DNA of 64,000 nucleotides from Pantanalinema sp. GBBB05 (GCA_016743235.1 VRZD01000008.1:62001-126000), one strand, 5' to 3'. Counted from the first letter of the stretch, positions 35,511 through 46,245 are shown. Made by a program: numbers and translations. The notes: a model not told the origin generated them from the letters alone.

Positions 35511-38093
35511 TTAGTCCTCAAGAAGTGATGTTGACAGATTGCAGGTAATCAACTGGTTTTGCTGTCGTAATCGTTCTGTTGCTTCAGTCGCCGGTAATGG
35601 TTTCGCCCAAAAATATCCCTGACCAAACTCACACCCCATCGATCGCAAGGTTTCGGCGTCCGTTTGGGTTTCTACTCCTTCGGCAATGACATCCATGCCC
35701 AACGTATGACCCAGTGAAATAATCATCCGGGCAATCTCATAATCTTCTTGACTTGCTCCCAGCTTTTGGACAAAGGAACGATCGACTTTCAAGGTGTCAA
35801 TCGGCAACCGCCGAATTTGGCTAAGCGAAGAATACCCTGTCCCGAAATCATCCATACCTAACTTACAGCCGAGCGCCTTCAGGCGGAGCATAATATCGAT
35901 TGCGGCTTCCACATCTCCCATCACCATGCTTTCAGTGATTTCCAGTTTAAGCCTGGCTTCGCAAATTTGGGTCTCTTGAATGATCCGCGCTAATTGATCA
36001 ATCAAGCCAGGTTGATCAAACTGACGACCAGAAAGATTGATACTAATCATCAAGTTCTGTTCCGGAAATTGTCGTTGCCATTGGTGAGCTTGTTGACAAG
36101 CCGCTTGGAAAATCCATTGTCCTAATGGAATGATTAAGCCTGTTTCTTCGGCTAGAGGAATAAATTTCAGTGGCGGAATAAATCCTTGGCTGGGATGTTG
36201 CCAACGGACTAAGGCCTCAAATCCGACAATAATTCCAGATTTGAGGCAAACGATCGGCTGATAGTAAAGCACAAATTCTTGGGCGACAATGCCTCGTCGT
36301 AACTCATTCTCCAACGTGAACTGATCAACCGCTTCAGTGAGCATGCCTGTGGCAAAGACTTGGTAGTGGTCAGTTCCTAGCGTTTTAGCCCGGTACATAG
36401 CGGTATGGGCATCGCGCAGTAAGTTTTCTGCGGTATGCCAGTGATCTGCTTGGGTTAAGGCAATGCCGATACTGGCTGTAATGGCGACTGAACGCTGATG
36501 AATCAGAAATGGTTGTGCTAGGGCTGTCTGGAGTTGCTCAGCTAATGCGGTGAAGGCATCCTTCTGGGGATCTCGTAGGGCAATGACAAATTCATCCTGA
36601 CTTACTCTAGCCAGCCGTGCCGATCGGGGTAGGGTTCTCTGCCAGCGACTAATCAGTTGTAACAGGAGCCGATCGCTGCTGGTCTGTCCTAAACTTTTAG
36701 CAATTAGCGGAAAGCGATCAAGGCTGAGAAACAGTACACCCAGAGTTACAGGCGGTTGATAACGTGAGAGGTGATCCAGCGATCGACGGAGATAGCGTCC
36801 TACTGAGCTTTGGTTAAGCAGACCAGTTAATGGATCGCGAGTTGTGGTGTAGAGCAGGCGATGAGCCATTGCTAGTCCCACGGCAGCAATCAATCCTAAT
36901 ATGGGCTCTGCTATAGGAATCCAGATTGAATACATAAATAGCGCCCAACTGATGCCAATAATGATGAACAGACACACCAAGGTCGCCAACCCAAACGCTA
37001 GAGGATGTCTGAGCTTCCACACTAAGAATCCTCCGATCAGTGTCCAAGTCCAGAGCCAGAGTTGTTCGCTGCCTTGCGACCAGAACTGGAATCCAGAGTT
37101 TTGTCCGGTGGTCATATCCAACAGCTGGCTAGTCATTTGCGCATGGAGAACTACTCCCGGCATCTGAAAGCTATTTTGTTGATCAGCACTGTATGGCGTA
37201 TAGAATCGATCTTTTAAGCTCGGAGCGGTTGTGCCAATCAGGACAATCTTATCTCGCACCCAGGCTGGATTAACTTGACCATCTAAGACCTGACTGAGGC
37301 TAATGGTTTGTGCGACTTGGCGACGGCGATAGTTCAGCAAAACTTGATAGCCCCGGGTATCTGCTGTCTGGTAGCCACCCGATGTGGGGTCAATGGCAAC
37401 GATCGTCGCGGTTCCTACCTGTAAGGTTTGCGGAGTATAGCGTAGAGATAGGTGGTCATCTTTGAAATACGCCAATACCAGGCGCAAGGCAAAAGAGTAA
37501 TAATCTTGGTCTTTTCCAGCCACAAACATTAGATTGCGCCGGAGGACACCGTCCGCATCAAATGTGAGATCATTAAATCCCACTCGCTCCGCTTCAACTA
37601 CACTGGGAGCCGCGATTGCACTGGCATTTTCAGTGATGGCAATCAGGTTTTTGGCTCGAAGTTGGGCGTCTAGAGCCGCTGTTCCAGGTGGATTATGAAT
37701 ATCTCGATAAAGATCCAGACCAATCACTTTCGGCTGATAGGTCTGAAGTTGCTGCAACGTTTGCGCCACAATTTGATCGGATAACGGCCAACGATAGCGA
37801 TTAATGTCAGGTTCAGTAATGGTGACGATTAGTAAGCGAGGATCGGTACCGGCATCAGGCTGTCGCTGCACGAGGCGATCGAAGATCAATAATTCGAGGG
37901 TTTGTAGTCCGCCAACCTGCTGGATTCCCCAGAAACAGCCGGTGAGTCCTGTAGCCGACACAATAATCGAACCTCCGGCTGCCCAGGCAATCCGTGGGAT
38001 GGGTTGCCTGGACTCATGCCACCGTAACAGCCGTTGTAACTGCGATCGAATTTGTTTGATCACCGTAGGGGCTGATCGCAAGAATTTTGTCAC
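35511..38093 (-). CDS. CHASE2 sensor with degenerate GGDEF and intact EAL domain
   Basis: This is an 860-residue protein. An N-terminal membrane helix precedes a periplasmic CHASE2 domain (about 60-330; [46 protein letters not shown]). Three membrane helices follow at about 345-430. The GGDEF domain has RVSQDEF in place of GGDEF and should not make cyclic di-GMP. The EAL domain has EALVRW, DDFGTGYSSL and KVDRSFV intact, so phosphodiesterase activity is expected. The degenerate domain may bind GTP as an activator. The likely start is GTG at 38093. The next gene starts five bases after its stop. Confidence 0.9.
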   Translation of the reverse strand: MTKFLRSAPTVIKQIRSQLQRLLRWHESRQPIPRIAWAAGGSIIVSATGLTGCFWGIQQVGGLQTLELLIFDRLVQRQPDAGTDPRLLIVTITEPDINRYRWPLSDQIVAQTLQQLQTYQPKVIGLDLYRDIHNPPGTAALDAQLRAKNLIAITENASAIAAPSVVEAERVGFNDLTFDADGVLRRNLMFVAGKDQDYYSFALRLVLAYFKDDHLSLRYTPQTLQVGTATIVAIDPTSGGYQTADTRGYQVLLNYRRRQVAQTISLSQVLDGQVNPAWVRDKIVLIGTTAPSLKDRFYTPYSADQQNSFQMPGVVLHAQMTSQLLDMTTGQNSGFQFWSQGSEQLWLWTWTLIGGFLVWKLRHPLAFGLATLVCLFIIIGISWALFMYSIWIPIAEPILGLIAAVGLAMAHRLLYTTTRDPLTGLLNQSSVGRYLRRSLDHLSRYQPPVTLGVLFLSLDRFPLIAKSLGQTSSDRLLLQLISRWQRTLPRSARLARVSQDEFVIALRDPQKDAFTALAEQLQTALAQPFLIHQRSVAITASIGIALTQADHWHTAENLLRDAHTAMYRAKTLGTDHYQVFATGMLTEAVDQFTLENELRRGIVAQEFVLYYQPIVCLKSGIIVGFEALVRWQHPSQGFIPPLKFIPLAEETGLIIPLGQWIFQAACQQAHQWQRQFPEQNLMISINLSGRQFDQPGLIDQLARIIQETQICEARLKLEITESMVMGDVEAAIDIMLRLKALGCKLGMDDFGTGYSSLSQIRRLPIDTLKVDRSFVQKLGASQEDYEIARMIISLGHTLGMDVIAEGVETQTDAETLRSMGCEFGQGYFWAKPLPATEATERLRQQNQLITCNLSTSLLED

Positions 38094-38111
38094 TTAGACA
38101 ACTTCCTTTGG

Positions 38112-38807
38112 TTACTGTCTGGCGATCGAGGGGTGAAAAACTTGCTGCAATTCTAATGTTTGCAGGAGTTGTTGCCATTGTTGTTCCACCCGATCGTGTT
38201 TGGGATGGGTCTGGTGTAATTCAGCTAAGACAGCAATTTCATCACTCCACAACCCTGCCGCTTGATAGGTGTTAGCTAACTTTAATTGCTCTACTACATC
38301 AGCACCGTTCTGGGTGGGAATCTGAGCGGTTACCCGGCGTAACCAACCGGATAAAACAAGGTTTTGAGAGCTATCTTCAGGATCACACACGACCGAAAAG
38401 TACCATTGATAGTCTTGCCCCACTTTGACTGTATTTTGGGGTAGCTGCACCCCGACCAAGTGTTTAGTTTGGTTAGGGGTTAACGTTGTGTCATACACAG
38501 AATTACCGTCAGCATCACGCAAAACAAACTGGAGCGGATAAGATTCGCTGGTCTGGGGCATGACAAAATAGACCGTTGGGCGATCGCTAGCCGTAATCCC
38601 TAAATTGTTCGTTGGATTCAAGGCAACGGGCGATTGACGGTTCATTAAACATTCTCCCCGTGTGCCTCCGCCAATGCGTCTGCCCGGAAACTCACTACGG
38701 TTAGAACTAGGTGATTGAGCTAATGCTGGTAGCAGGTTCGTTGTTGATACCATGCCTATGACAAGGCTGACATGCAGACCGATCCGGCACAAAGTGCTGA
38801 TACGCAT
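38112..38807 (-). CDS. DUF928 exported protein
   Basis: This protein of about 231 residues has a signal peptide (IGLHVSLVIGMVSTTNLLPALAQ). The DUF928 domain follows, with RPTVYFVMPQTSESYPLQFVLRD and YQWYFSVVCDPED visible; it looks like a beta-sandwich of periplasmic or secreted type. Its function is unknown. The C-terminal 60 residues are helical and TPR-like (GLWSDEIAVLAELHQTHP). The ATG at 38807 has GGGGAG nine bases upstream and is preferred over a GTG at 38852. It is the first gene of the unit DUF928-CHASE2-CHAT and has a counterpart at 45492-46223. Confidence 0.85.
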   Translation of the reverse strand: MRISTLCRIGLHVSLVIGMVSTTNLLPALAQSPSSNRSEFPGRRIGGGTRGECLMNRQSPVALNPTNNLGITASDRPTVYFVMPQTSESYPLQFVLRDADGNSVYDTTLTPNQTKHLVGVQLPQNTVKVGQDYQWYFSVVCDPEDSSQNLVLSGWLRRVTAQIPTQNGADVVEQLKLANTYQAAGLWSDEIAVLAELHQTHPKHDRVEQQWQQLLQTLELQQVFHPSIARQ

Positions 38808-38852
38808 AGATGAAAGCTCCCCAAAAAAATTTTCAGTATGTTTGAACTCCAC

Positions 38853-39403
38853 TCCTCACCTTTCTTACCTGAGCCAACCGCATTGGTTTCAGGTCGTTTG
38901 CCCTGGCTCAGCAACCCGAAAGTAAAGACACATGGTAAAATTTGCTACACAGCCTGTTGATTTATAAGCAAAATCTAATGAGATGTACGATGGGCTGAAC
39001 GTTAGCCCTAGGCTCCGAAAGACTTTCGTATTGAGCAAAACCAAATTTTGAGGTTCGGTTATCACTGATCGTTGATCTATATGCAAGTTAATTTTCCGCA
39101 CACTAGGGAAAAACCGTTAAATTACGGATGTTACTGAGTGTTCATATTAATTTTTCGTATAGGAACAAATGTTTGAGGATCGATCTGCCCTGACATTACA
39201 GCCCAATTTTGGCATGGTCTGCTTTTTACCCTATAGAAAATAGCCAGCCTGAATGTAGGTTGAAACCGGCATGCTAAGGGGAACTAGCATAATCTGAAAC
39301 CCAGCCAGTTCTGCAAGGACAGTCAATAAGACTAGACAGAACGAGCTGGGTAGTGGAAATTATGGAAAGTATTAAGGAATACTTAGCTGGGCGTTGGACT
39401 CAA
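38853..39403. other. Intergenic region, no gene seen
   Basis: About 550 AT-rich bases without a credible ORF. The only structure I can support is the terminator-like hairpin at 39300-39350. It must also contain the promoter of the DUF928-CHASE2-CHAT unit. Confidence 0.35.
39300..39350 (-). terminator. Hairpin ending the 39404-39922 gene
   Basis: CCCAGC/GCTGGG and GTTCTG/CAGAAC form two 6-bp helices separated by a 2x2 internal loop, with a loop of about 23 bases. On the minus strand TTTCAGATT follows. Confidence 0.45.
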
Positions 39404-39922
39404 TCAGGATTTACGTTGCGCGATCGATGGTTCTGGGTGGGTCTCGGAATCAGCCGTTCCCAGTGCCCGATCGAGAATAGCCCGCGCTTCCTCAGCCTGA
39501 GAACGGGCTTCTCGATAGCGCAGATTCGTTTGGGCATAAGCTTTCAGCACTTTAAACCCCTCTTTCATGGTGGCGATCGTTGCTTCGTCCACCTCCTCAT
39601 CAGTAAACAGCACATCAACTAGTTGCCGCACCTTAAACGCTTCAGCTCGTGATTCCTGAACTTTCAGCTTGAGTGTGGCTAAATTACTGAGAACTTGGAC
39701 TGCCTGAGTGACCGCATCTTCGGCATCCGGTTGGAGAGTAGTGGGTTCTTTCACTTCAATAAATTGTTGAGGACCGAATCCATCCGATAGATCGGTGGGT
39801 AATTTACCTTCATCGAGTAGTGCCATGAGTTGATCCATGGCTTTCTCACGGGCTTTGGTTGAATCCTTACCAGGAACGGTTAAGATGACATCTGGACTTT
39901 GAACGAGGGTGTATTGAACCAT
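39404..39922 (-). CDS. Conserved cyanobacterial protein of unknown function
   Basis: This soluble, acidic protein of about 172 residues starts with a beta-rich part (VQYTLVQSPDVILTVPGKDS). A long helical region follows (AVTQAVQVLSNLATLKLKVQESRAEAF and later ATMKEGFKVLKAYAQTNLRYREARSQAEEAR), likely coiled-coil. There is no signal peptide or catalytic motif. I do not recognise a function. It lies alone between the two CHAT/DUF928/CHASE2 modules. The TTG at 39928 is an alternative start to the ATG at 39922. Confidence 0.7.
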   Translation of the reverse strand: MVQYTLVQSPDVILTVPGKDSTKAREKAMDQLMALLDEGKLPTDLSDGFGPQQFIEVKEPTTLQPDAEDAVTQAVQVLSNLATLKLKVQESRAEAFKVRQLVDVLFTDEEVDEATIATMKEGFKVLKAYAQTNLRYREARSQAEEARAILDRALGTADSETHPEPSIAQRKS

Positions 39923-40198
39923 AATCAAAAACTGTAGGAAACAAACATCTGTACTAATTTTACGCTCTCAATTCAGAACTGACAGAGCTGAAAAATTATA
40001 GTTGATCGGAGCTGGCTTGATGGATGGCTAAAGCGCATCGATGGAACAACTTCCCTACCTCCTAATAAAAGCGGCTTTTGTCACTAGCCTCATCCTGACA
40101 GATAGGAAGTAGCTCGGTAACTCTCGCAGTTCTTTTTTTCAAGGTAGGATAAATTTAGCGGGTGCTCTATTGTAACTGACCATACCAATCTTGATAAT

Positions 40199-42748
40199 GT
40201 GCATCAGCATACTCACGCTCAAACCTCTTGGCAGGTATTTTGCCAGATTGCTCAACGCGACTTACCCCCGCTGGCGGTATCCCCGTTATGGCGAGTCCTG
40301 CAATCCCTTAAACTCCTTGCGATCGCAGGAGTACTTCTCAGCTCTCCCATTCAAGCCCAGTCTAATCCGATTACTGCTGATAATACTAGTCGCTCGATCG
40401 TCACTTCAACTGACAACTTGTTAACCATTACGGGTGGCACTACAGTTGGCAATTATCTATTTCATAGTTTTCGTGAGTTTTCTGTACCTACAGGCAGCAT
40501 CGCTTTTTTTGATCAATCGCTCACAGTGCAAACTATTCTGGCGCGGGTCACGGGGAATTCCATCTCTACGATCGATGGTATTATTCGAGCCAATGGTACT
40601 GCCAATTTGTTTTTACTCAATCCCCAAGGCATCGTGTTTGGAGCCAATGCTCGCCTAAACCTGGGTGGTTCCTTTCTCGCCACAACAGCTAACAGTATCC
40701 GGTTTGCAGATGGCAGCGAATTTAGCGCCATCAATCCTCAAGCTCCACCCTTGTTGACCATTAATGTGCCGTTAGGGCTGCAATTTGGGATGAATCCTGG
40801 CAGGATCGTCCAGCAATCTCCAGCGCTAACTGTACAACCCGGTCAAACCTTAGCCTTAGTCGGTGGAGACGTAGCGTTATCCGGGGGAAATTTAATTACC
40901 TTTGGTGGGCGGGCGGAGATTGGCAGTGTTCAGGAAGCTGGACTCGTGACGCTGACTCCTACTGAGGGCGGATTAACCCTGAGTTATCCCGGAGTCACCA
41001 CCTTTGGCGATATTCAACTATCGGGTGGCGCCGAAATCAATACATCTGGTAATCCCTCGGGGGCGATTCAGATCCAAGGGCGATCGTTGCAACTGCGAGA
41101 CGATGCCCGAATTTTGTCGTTTAACCTGGGTACTCAGACCGGGGGAGCCTTGACAATTAACGCGACTGACGCGATCGAGATTTTTGGGACTGGTAATTAT
41201 GACCAAGTGATCCAACGAATTTCTAGCGGACAATTAGATGCAGCCAATGCTCGTAATATGATTGCCACGATCGCGACCGCATCGGGGTCCGTGGGAGAAA
41301 TAGTCATTAATACGCAACAGTTACGGCTGCAAAATGGAGCGTATATTACCAGCGTGGCTAATAGTTCAGGACAACCGGGAAGTTTAACGGTCAATGCCGC
41401 TGATATTGATCTAAATCAAGGCTTGATCTCTAGTCTGACTTTTTTAGGCAGCCAGGGAAATAGTGCTGCGGTCACAATTAATACCGATCGGCTAACTGCA
41501 CAAAGCAACAGCTTTATCTCTACAGCAACCTTAGGCACGGGGTCTAGTGGTAAGTTAGCCATTCGAGCCACAGACAGCATTTATCTAGTTGGCAGTAACG
41601 CCATTCCATTGGCTATTCCTAATGTCAGTGATATAACGACAAGTATTGCAACAAATGGGTTATTAGGTGGTCAGGTCGGTGATCTAGAATTGACCACTCA
41701 GCGGTTAGTCGTACAGGATGGCGCTCAGGTCGCGGCGGCTAGTAATAATCGCAGTGGGGGGAATATTCTGATTCGGGCAACGGAGTCCACATTACTAACG
41801 GGGACTTCTCCCGATCGGGCATTGCCGACGCTCATTAGTGCCACTGGCTTTGGCAATGGGGGAAATTTAACCCTCCGGACAGGAACCCTAACCGTTGAGA
41901 ATGGAGCCGGTGTCAGTGTGCTCAGTCAAGGCACAGGAACAGGCGGAAATCTCACAATTACAGCCGACTCTATCCAGTTAAATAATCAGGCCTTTTTAGA
42001 GGCAGCATCGTTGCTGGGTACGGGTGGAAACGTGCAATTACAAGTGCGAGATTTGTTACTAATGCGTCACAATTCTCGTGTGAGTAGCAGTGCAGGATTA
42101 TTAGGTGGCACTGGCAATGGCGGTAATATTGCGATCGCGGCTCAATTCGTTGTTGCCCCGGCATTAGAAAATAGTGATATTACTGCCAATGCCTTTGGCG
42201 GACAAGGGGGAAACATCCAGATTCGCACTCAAGGACTCTATGGGATTACGTTTCGACCGCAGCTGACACCATTCAGTGATATCACAGCCAGTTCTCAGTT
42301 TGGGTTTCAAGGAGTAGTAACGATTAACGATCCTGATCTGGATCCCAGTCGCAATCTGGTTCAGTTATCAACCAACTTTTTAGAGGCGACCAATGCCCTA
42401 GATCAGCGGTGTAGCTCCCAAGGGCAGGCAAACAGCTTTGTCATCTCAGGACAGGGCGGATTGCCACCTACCCCAGAGGAAGTGGTGAATACTCCAGCAG
42501 GATGGCAGGCTGAGCAACGTGATAGTCGTGAACCAACAACCATGCCTTTAAACCACCATCGCAGCGGGATTGTCAGTCCAGGGAAACCGCTGCAACCCCA
42601 TCCTGCTGATCCTGACCCTTTAATTGAGGCAACCGCTTGGGTGACTGAAGCAGATGGCACGATCTTCCTGGTGGCTGGTGCAGACGATCGGGCTGTAGTG
42701 CACCAATTTGGCAGTAGTTGTTCAACTTCACGCATACCCGAAAACTAA
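40199..42748 (+). CDS. Filamentous-haemagglutinin-type exoprotein (two-partner secretion, TpsA)
   Basis: This 849-residue protein starts at GTG 40199. A long-type signal peptide ends at SSPIQAQS. The TPS domain follows: ITGGTTVGNYLFHSFREFSVP, TGNSISTIDGIIRANGTANLFLLNPQGIVFG and GGSFLATTANSIRF carry the NxNP-like secretion signals. Residues about 250-760 are repeats of the NGGN/GSVGEIVINT type that form a right-handed beta-helix. The C-terminal tail contains EATAWVTEADGTIFLV, common in cyanobacterial members. Such proteins cross the outer membrane through a TpsB partner, which is not in this window. It heads the rightward CHAT/DUF928/CHASE2 unit. Confidence 0.9.
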   Translation: MHQHTHAQTSWQVFCQIAQRDLPPLAVSPLWRVLQSLKLLAIAGVLLSSPIQAQSNPITADNTSRSIVTSTDNLLTITGGTTVGNYLFHSFREFSVPTGSIAFFDQSLTVQTILARVTGNSISTIDGIIRANGTANLFLLNPQGIVFGANARLNLGGSFLATTANSIRFADGSEFSAINPQAPPLLTINVPLGLQFGMNPGRIVQQSPALTVQPGQTLALVGGDVALSGGNLITFGGRAEIGSVQEAGLVTLTPTEGGLTLSYPGVTTFGDIQLSGGAEINTSGNPSGAIQIQGRSLQLRDDARILSFNLGTQTGGALTINATDAIEIFGTGNYDQVIQRISSGQLDAANARNMIATIATASGSVGEIVINTQQLRLQNGAYITSVANSSGQPGSLTVNAADIDLNQGLISSLTFLGSQGNSAAVTINTDRLTAQSNSFISTATLGTGSSGKLAIRATDSIYLVGSNAIPLAIPNVSDITTSIATNGLLGGQVGDLELTTQRLVVQDGAQVAAASNNRSGGNILIRATESTLLTGTSPDRALPTLISATGFGNGGNLTLRTGTLTVENGAGVSVLSQGTGTGGNLTITADSIQLNNQAFLEAASLLGTGGNVQLQVRDLLLMRHNSRVSSSAGLLGGTGNGGNIAIAAQFVVAPALENSDITANAFGGQGGNIQIRTQGLYGITFRPQLTPFSDITASSQFGFQGVVTINDPDLDPSRNLVQLSTNFLEATNALDQRCSSQGQANSFVISGQGGLPPTPEEVVNTPAGWQAEQRDSREPTTMPLNHHRSGIVSPGKPLQPHPADPDPLIEATAWVTEADGTIFLVAGADDRAVVHQFGSSCSTSRIPEN

Positions 42749-42833
42749 ATCATGGCAGGATTTTTCTGGATAGCAAACCATCTGCTCAGTCGTCTAGACT
42801 CAATTGATTTAATCCATCACTTTGACCGTCCGT

Positions 42834-45149
42834 ATGCGATGTCTCTTCAAATCCTTTAACAGAAAACGCTTCAGATCTGTGTGGATCCAATGCCTGGTTT
42901 GTTGCTTGGCTGCCATGATTACTGTATTCTGTGGGCATCCAATGACCCGACTGGCTTGGTCAGAGGCTGCTCCCAGTCATTTAATTCAGCAAGGAGAACA
43001 GCAACTTCAGCAAGGACAGCCCAACCTGGCTTTAACCACCTGGCAACAGGCAGAGCAAGAATATCGCCAAATGGGTGATGCTGAAGGCATGGTGGGTAGC
43101 CAAATTAACCAAGCGAGGGCATTGCAATCATTAGGGTTTTATCGGCGGGCGAAAACCCTGCTAGAGCAGGTAGAGATGACCCTGCAACAACAACCTGATT
43201 CCAGCTTAAAGTTGACTGGTTTATTCAACTTAGGCAATGTATTGCGTTTAGTAGGGGATCTAGAGGCATCGGGAACTGTGTTGCGACAGGCGTACACGAT
43301 CGCTCAATCCTTGCCGTCCATCCCGGCGCAACAAACAGCGGCATTTCATTTAGCTAACACCTTAGTGGCACAGCAACAACCCGAGGCTGCCCTAAAACTT
43401 TATCAGCAAGCAGCGCTTGCCCAAAGCCCGGTTCAATTTCCCGCCTCCTTGAATCAACTCAACCAACTCATTGCCCTGAAACGGTATGCCGAAGTTCAAG
43501 CGTTACTGCCGGCAATTGAGCCCCAACTAGCCGCTCTTCCAGCAGGTCAAATGGCGATTTATGGACAAATCTCCTTGGCGGAAAGCCTGCTCAAGTTAGT
43601 GGCTGAGCGCGGTTCTCAAACTGATCACGAGCGCACCATGATGGCGCAATGGCTGGTGAATGCTTTACAGCAGGCCCGCACCTTGGGCGATCGTCGGGCA
43701 GAATCCTATGCTTTAGGCAGGCTAGGAGCGGTATATGAATCTAATCATCAATGGGTAGAAGCAGAGCGGCTCACAACTCAAGCCTGGTTGATGGCTCAAA
43801 GTAAGCTGGCATTGGATCTGGCTTATCAATGGCGGTGGCAATTAGGACGGCTACGTACAGTCCAAGGCGATCGAGCAGGAGCGATCACACATTACACTCA
43901 AGCTGTTCAGAACTTGCAGGTACTGCGGAATGACTTAGGATTGACTCATCCCGAGGTGCAGTTCTCCTTTCGGGAACAAGTGGAACCTGTATACCGTGAA
44001 TTAGTTGATCTGCTCCTGCAAGAGCCACTAGCCTCGCCAGAGCAGTTGCAACAAGCTCGCCAGGTCATTGAATCGTTACAAATCGCTGAACTGACTAATT
44101 TTTTCCGTGCCGCCTGTTTGGATGCCCAACCTCGGGCGATCGACCAAATTGACCCAACGGCGGCAGTAATTTACCCAATCATTCTGCGCGATCGCTTGGA
44201 AGTGATTCTCTCCATTCCTGGACATCCCCTGCGCCACTATACAACTCACTTACCCCAAGCTGAAATCCGAGCTGGGATTCGTCGTATGCAACAATCGATG
44301 CGGGTCACTGCCTTTTTGCCAGAACGGTTAGCGGCGGCTCAGGAGATCGATCGCTGGTTAGTGCAACCAGCAGTTCCGGACCTGAATCTGAACCAGATTA
44401 AGACCCTGGTGTTTGTCTTGGATGGCGGCTTCCGTAACCTACCGATGGCGGCCTTACACGATGGTAACCAGTACTTGATTGAACGCTATCGAGTTGCTAT
44501 TACACCAGGATTGCAGTTATTTAACCCTCAACCTCTTTCACGCCAAAAATTACAAGTTTTAGTAGGTGGATTAAGTCAAGGAACTCAAGACTATACGGCG
44601 CTACCTGGTGTGGAACAGGAAGTGTATCAAATTAGCCATCAGCTACCTACTACCGTATTGATGAATCAGGCATTTACCACCCAAGCGTTAGCCGCGAAGC
44701 TAAGAACAATGCCATTTCCCGTAGTACATCTAGCAACTCATGGACAGTTCAGCTCTAAAGCGAGTGACACCTACATTCGCACTTGGGATGGTAAGGTGCA
44801 AGTGAATGATTTACAAGCCTTGTTACAGCAACGGGAGGGAGCGGATTTAGCTGCCCTAGAATTATTGATCTTGAGTGCCTGCCAAACAGCGCAGGGGGAT
44901 GATCGTGCTGCTTTAGGGATGGCAGGAGTAGCCGTGCGATCGGGTGCTCGCAGTACCTTAGCGTCCTTGTGGACAGTCAATGATACTTCCACTGCCCTAT
45001 TAATTACCCAGTTCTATCAAGCACTGACTCAACCGGACATGACTCGAGCCGAGGCCGTTCAACAGGCACAATTAGCCTTGTTACATCATCCTAAGTTTCA
45101 GCATCCCTACTTTTGGGCACCTTTTATTCTGGTCGGTAACTGGTTATAG
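42834..45149 (+). CDS. Exported TPR-CHAT protein
   Basis: This protein of about 771 residues has a signal peptide or anchor near residues 15-40 (CLVCCLAAMITVFC). Tetratricopeptide repeats follow to about residue 400 (LIQQGEQQLQQGQPNLALTTW, GLFNLGNVLRLVGDLEASG and others). The C-terminal CHAT domain has catalytic His in VVHLATHGQFSS and Cys in LLILSACQTAQGDDR. The TPR part may bind the substrate or partner, in line with TPR-CHAT proteins elsewhere. It follows the haemagglutinin gene by 85 bp. The ATG at 42834 is preferred over a TTG at 42822. Confidence 0.9.
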   Translation: MRCLFKSFNRKRFRSVWIQCLVCCLAAMITVFCGHPMTRLAWSEAAPSHLIQQGEQQLQQGQPNLALTTWQQAEQEYRQMGDAEGMVGSQINQARALQSLGFYRRAKTLLEQVEMTLQQQPDSSLKLTGLFNLGNVLRLVGDLEASGTVLRQAYTIAQSLPSIPAQQTAAFHLANTLVAQQQPEAALKLYQQAALAQSPVQFPASLNQLNQLIALKRYAEVQALLPAIEPQLAALPAGQMAIYGQISLAESLLKLVAERGSQTDHERTMMAQWLVNALQQARTLGDRRAESYALGRLGAVYESNHQWVEAERLTTQAWLMAQSKLALDLAYQWRWQLGRLRTVQGDRAGAITHYTQAVQNLQVLRNDLGLTHPEVQFSFREQVEPVYRELVDLLLQEPLASPEQLQQARQVIESLQIAELTNFFRAACLDAQPRAIDQIDPTAAVIYPIILRDRLEVILSIPGHPLRHYTTHLPQAEIRAGIRRMQQSMRVTAFLPERLAAAQEIDRWLVQPAVPDLNLNQIKTLVFVLDGGFRNLPMAALHDGNQYLIERYRVAITPGLQLFNPQPLSRQKLQVLVGGLSQGTQDYTALPGVEQEVYQISHQLPTTVLMNQAFTTQALAAKLRTMPFPVVHLATHGQFSSKASDTYIRTWDGKVQVNDLQALLQQREGADLAALELLILSACQTAQGDDRAALGMAGVAVRSGARSTLASLWTVNDTSTALLITQFYQALTQPDMTRAEAVQQAQLALLHHPKFQHPYFWAPFILVGNWL

Positions 45150-45491
45150 ATTGGTCGAGTGAGATTGTGAAAGCAGTTTCACAAAGTCCTGTCACGGATT
45201 ACAAGTAATGGACTTAATTCAGCAATAATACGGAGAAACCCTTCGCGATCGGCACAATTTTGAGCTGTCATAGAAAATTCAATAGTATAATTAGTAGATA
45301 CATGGGTGCCTCTATACCTACCCTGTTGATCTAGACTTATTTCCCTGTAGTTGCTGCGTTTCCCTGCTGGTTATCGACCACTCAGAATTAGATTCAACAC
45401 TTACAAACGACGGTCAATCCAGGATATGGATCGCTCAGAACCAGACTTAGAGGCGGTTCCGTATCTTGGTTGCGCAAGAGCGGAGAAGGTA

Positions 45492-46223
45492 ATGCAAAAA
45501 CGATTCGTGATTAAACGCTTAGGTACCCAAAGTTTACTCCCACTCATCGGGGCAATGTGGGGAGTGGGGATGGCTCCGGCGATCGCCAGTTTTGATCCAC
45601 CCCCTGACCAGGGTTCACCGGTAGGAACAGCAGGCGGAGGGTCTCGTCCCGCCCAATCTGCTTGTTTCCCCAAAACTAGGAACTTGTCCGTGTTAACGGC
45701 ACTGAGTCCAACGACCTATGTAGGATTAACGACCCAGGCTCGTCCTACTGTTCGGGTTTATCTACCGCCGACGACTGCTCAAGTTGCCGAACTCAGTTTA
45801 TTTGATGCCCAAGGGCGAGGGCTGTATCAAACGATCGTGCCCATCTCCCGGACTGACACATTCATGCAGTTCTCATTCCCGTCGGCGGCTCCGGCTCTAT
45901 CAGCGCAACAACCTTACTATTGGACAGTGGCACTAATCTGTAACCAGAATCAGCGCACTGACGATTGGATCATTGGTGGCTGGATTCGCCAACAACAGCC
46001 TGACTCACTACTGCAACAGCGATTAGCAACAACGTATGGGATTGACAAAGTTAAGCTCTATGCTGAGGCTGGCTTCTGGTATGATGCATTGGAAACACTA
46101 GTGCAGCTGCAACAGGCTCAACCCCATAATGCTGCTTTAGGGTCTACCTGGACTAATTTGCTGCAATCGATTGGGTTGCCCCAGTTGGCTAGTATGCCGT
46201 CCCATTCATTTACTGATCAGTAA
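45492..46223 (+). CDS. DUF928 exported protein
   Basis: This protein of about 243 residues starts at ATG 45492 with GGAGAAGG just upstream. A signal peptide is visible ([18 protein letters not shown]). The DUF928 domain has [22 protein letters not shown] and [25 protein letters not shown], and a TPR-like tail has [20 protein letters not shown]. It is homologous to the gene at 38112-38807 and holds the same position next to a CHASE2 gene. Its function is unknown. The frame is open further upstream to 45351, but those codons lack a ribosome site. Confidence 0.87.
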   Translation: MQKRFVIKRLGTQSLLPLIGAMWGVGMAPAIASFDPPPDQGSPVGTAGGGSRPAQSACFPKTRNLSVLTALSPTTYVGLTTQARPTVRVYLPPTTAQVAELSLFDAQGRGLYQTIVPISRTDTFMQFSFPSAAPALSAQQPYYWTVALICNQNQRTDDWIIGGWIRQQQPDSLLQQRLATTYGIDKVKLYAEAGFWYDALETLVQLQQAQPHNAALGSTWTNLLQSIGLPQLASMPSHSFTDQ

Positions 46224-46245
46224 AGCCGATTACCCCACGGCACTG

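Noticed and set aside
38853..39403. Small gene in the 550-bp gap
   Set aside because: The 70-codon frame at 38889-39101 (minus) lacks a ribosome site and has no coding-like composition.
34135..45149. CHAT proteins as part of a CRISPR- or gasdermin-linked defence system
   Set aside because: There is no Cas, gasdermin or TPR-CHAT/gRAMP neighbour, and both CHAT proteins carry export signals.
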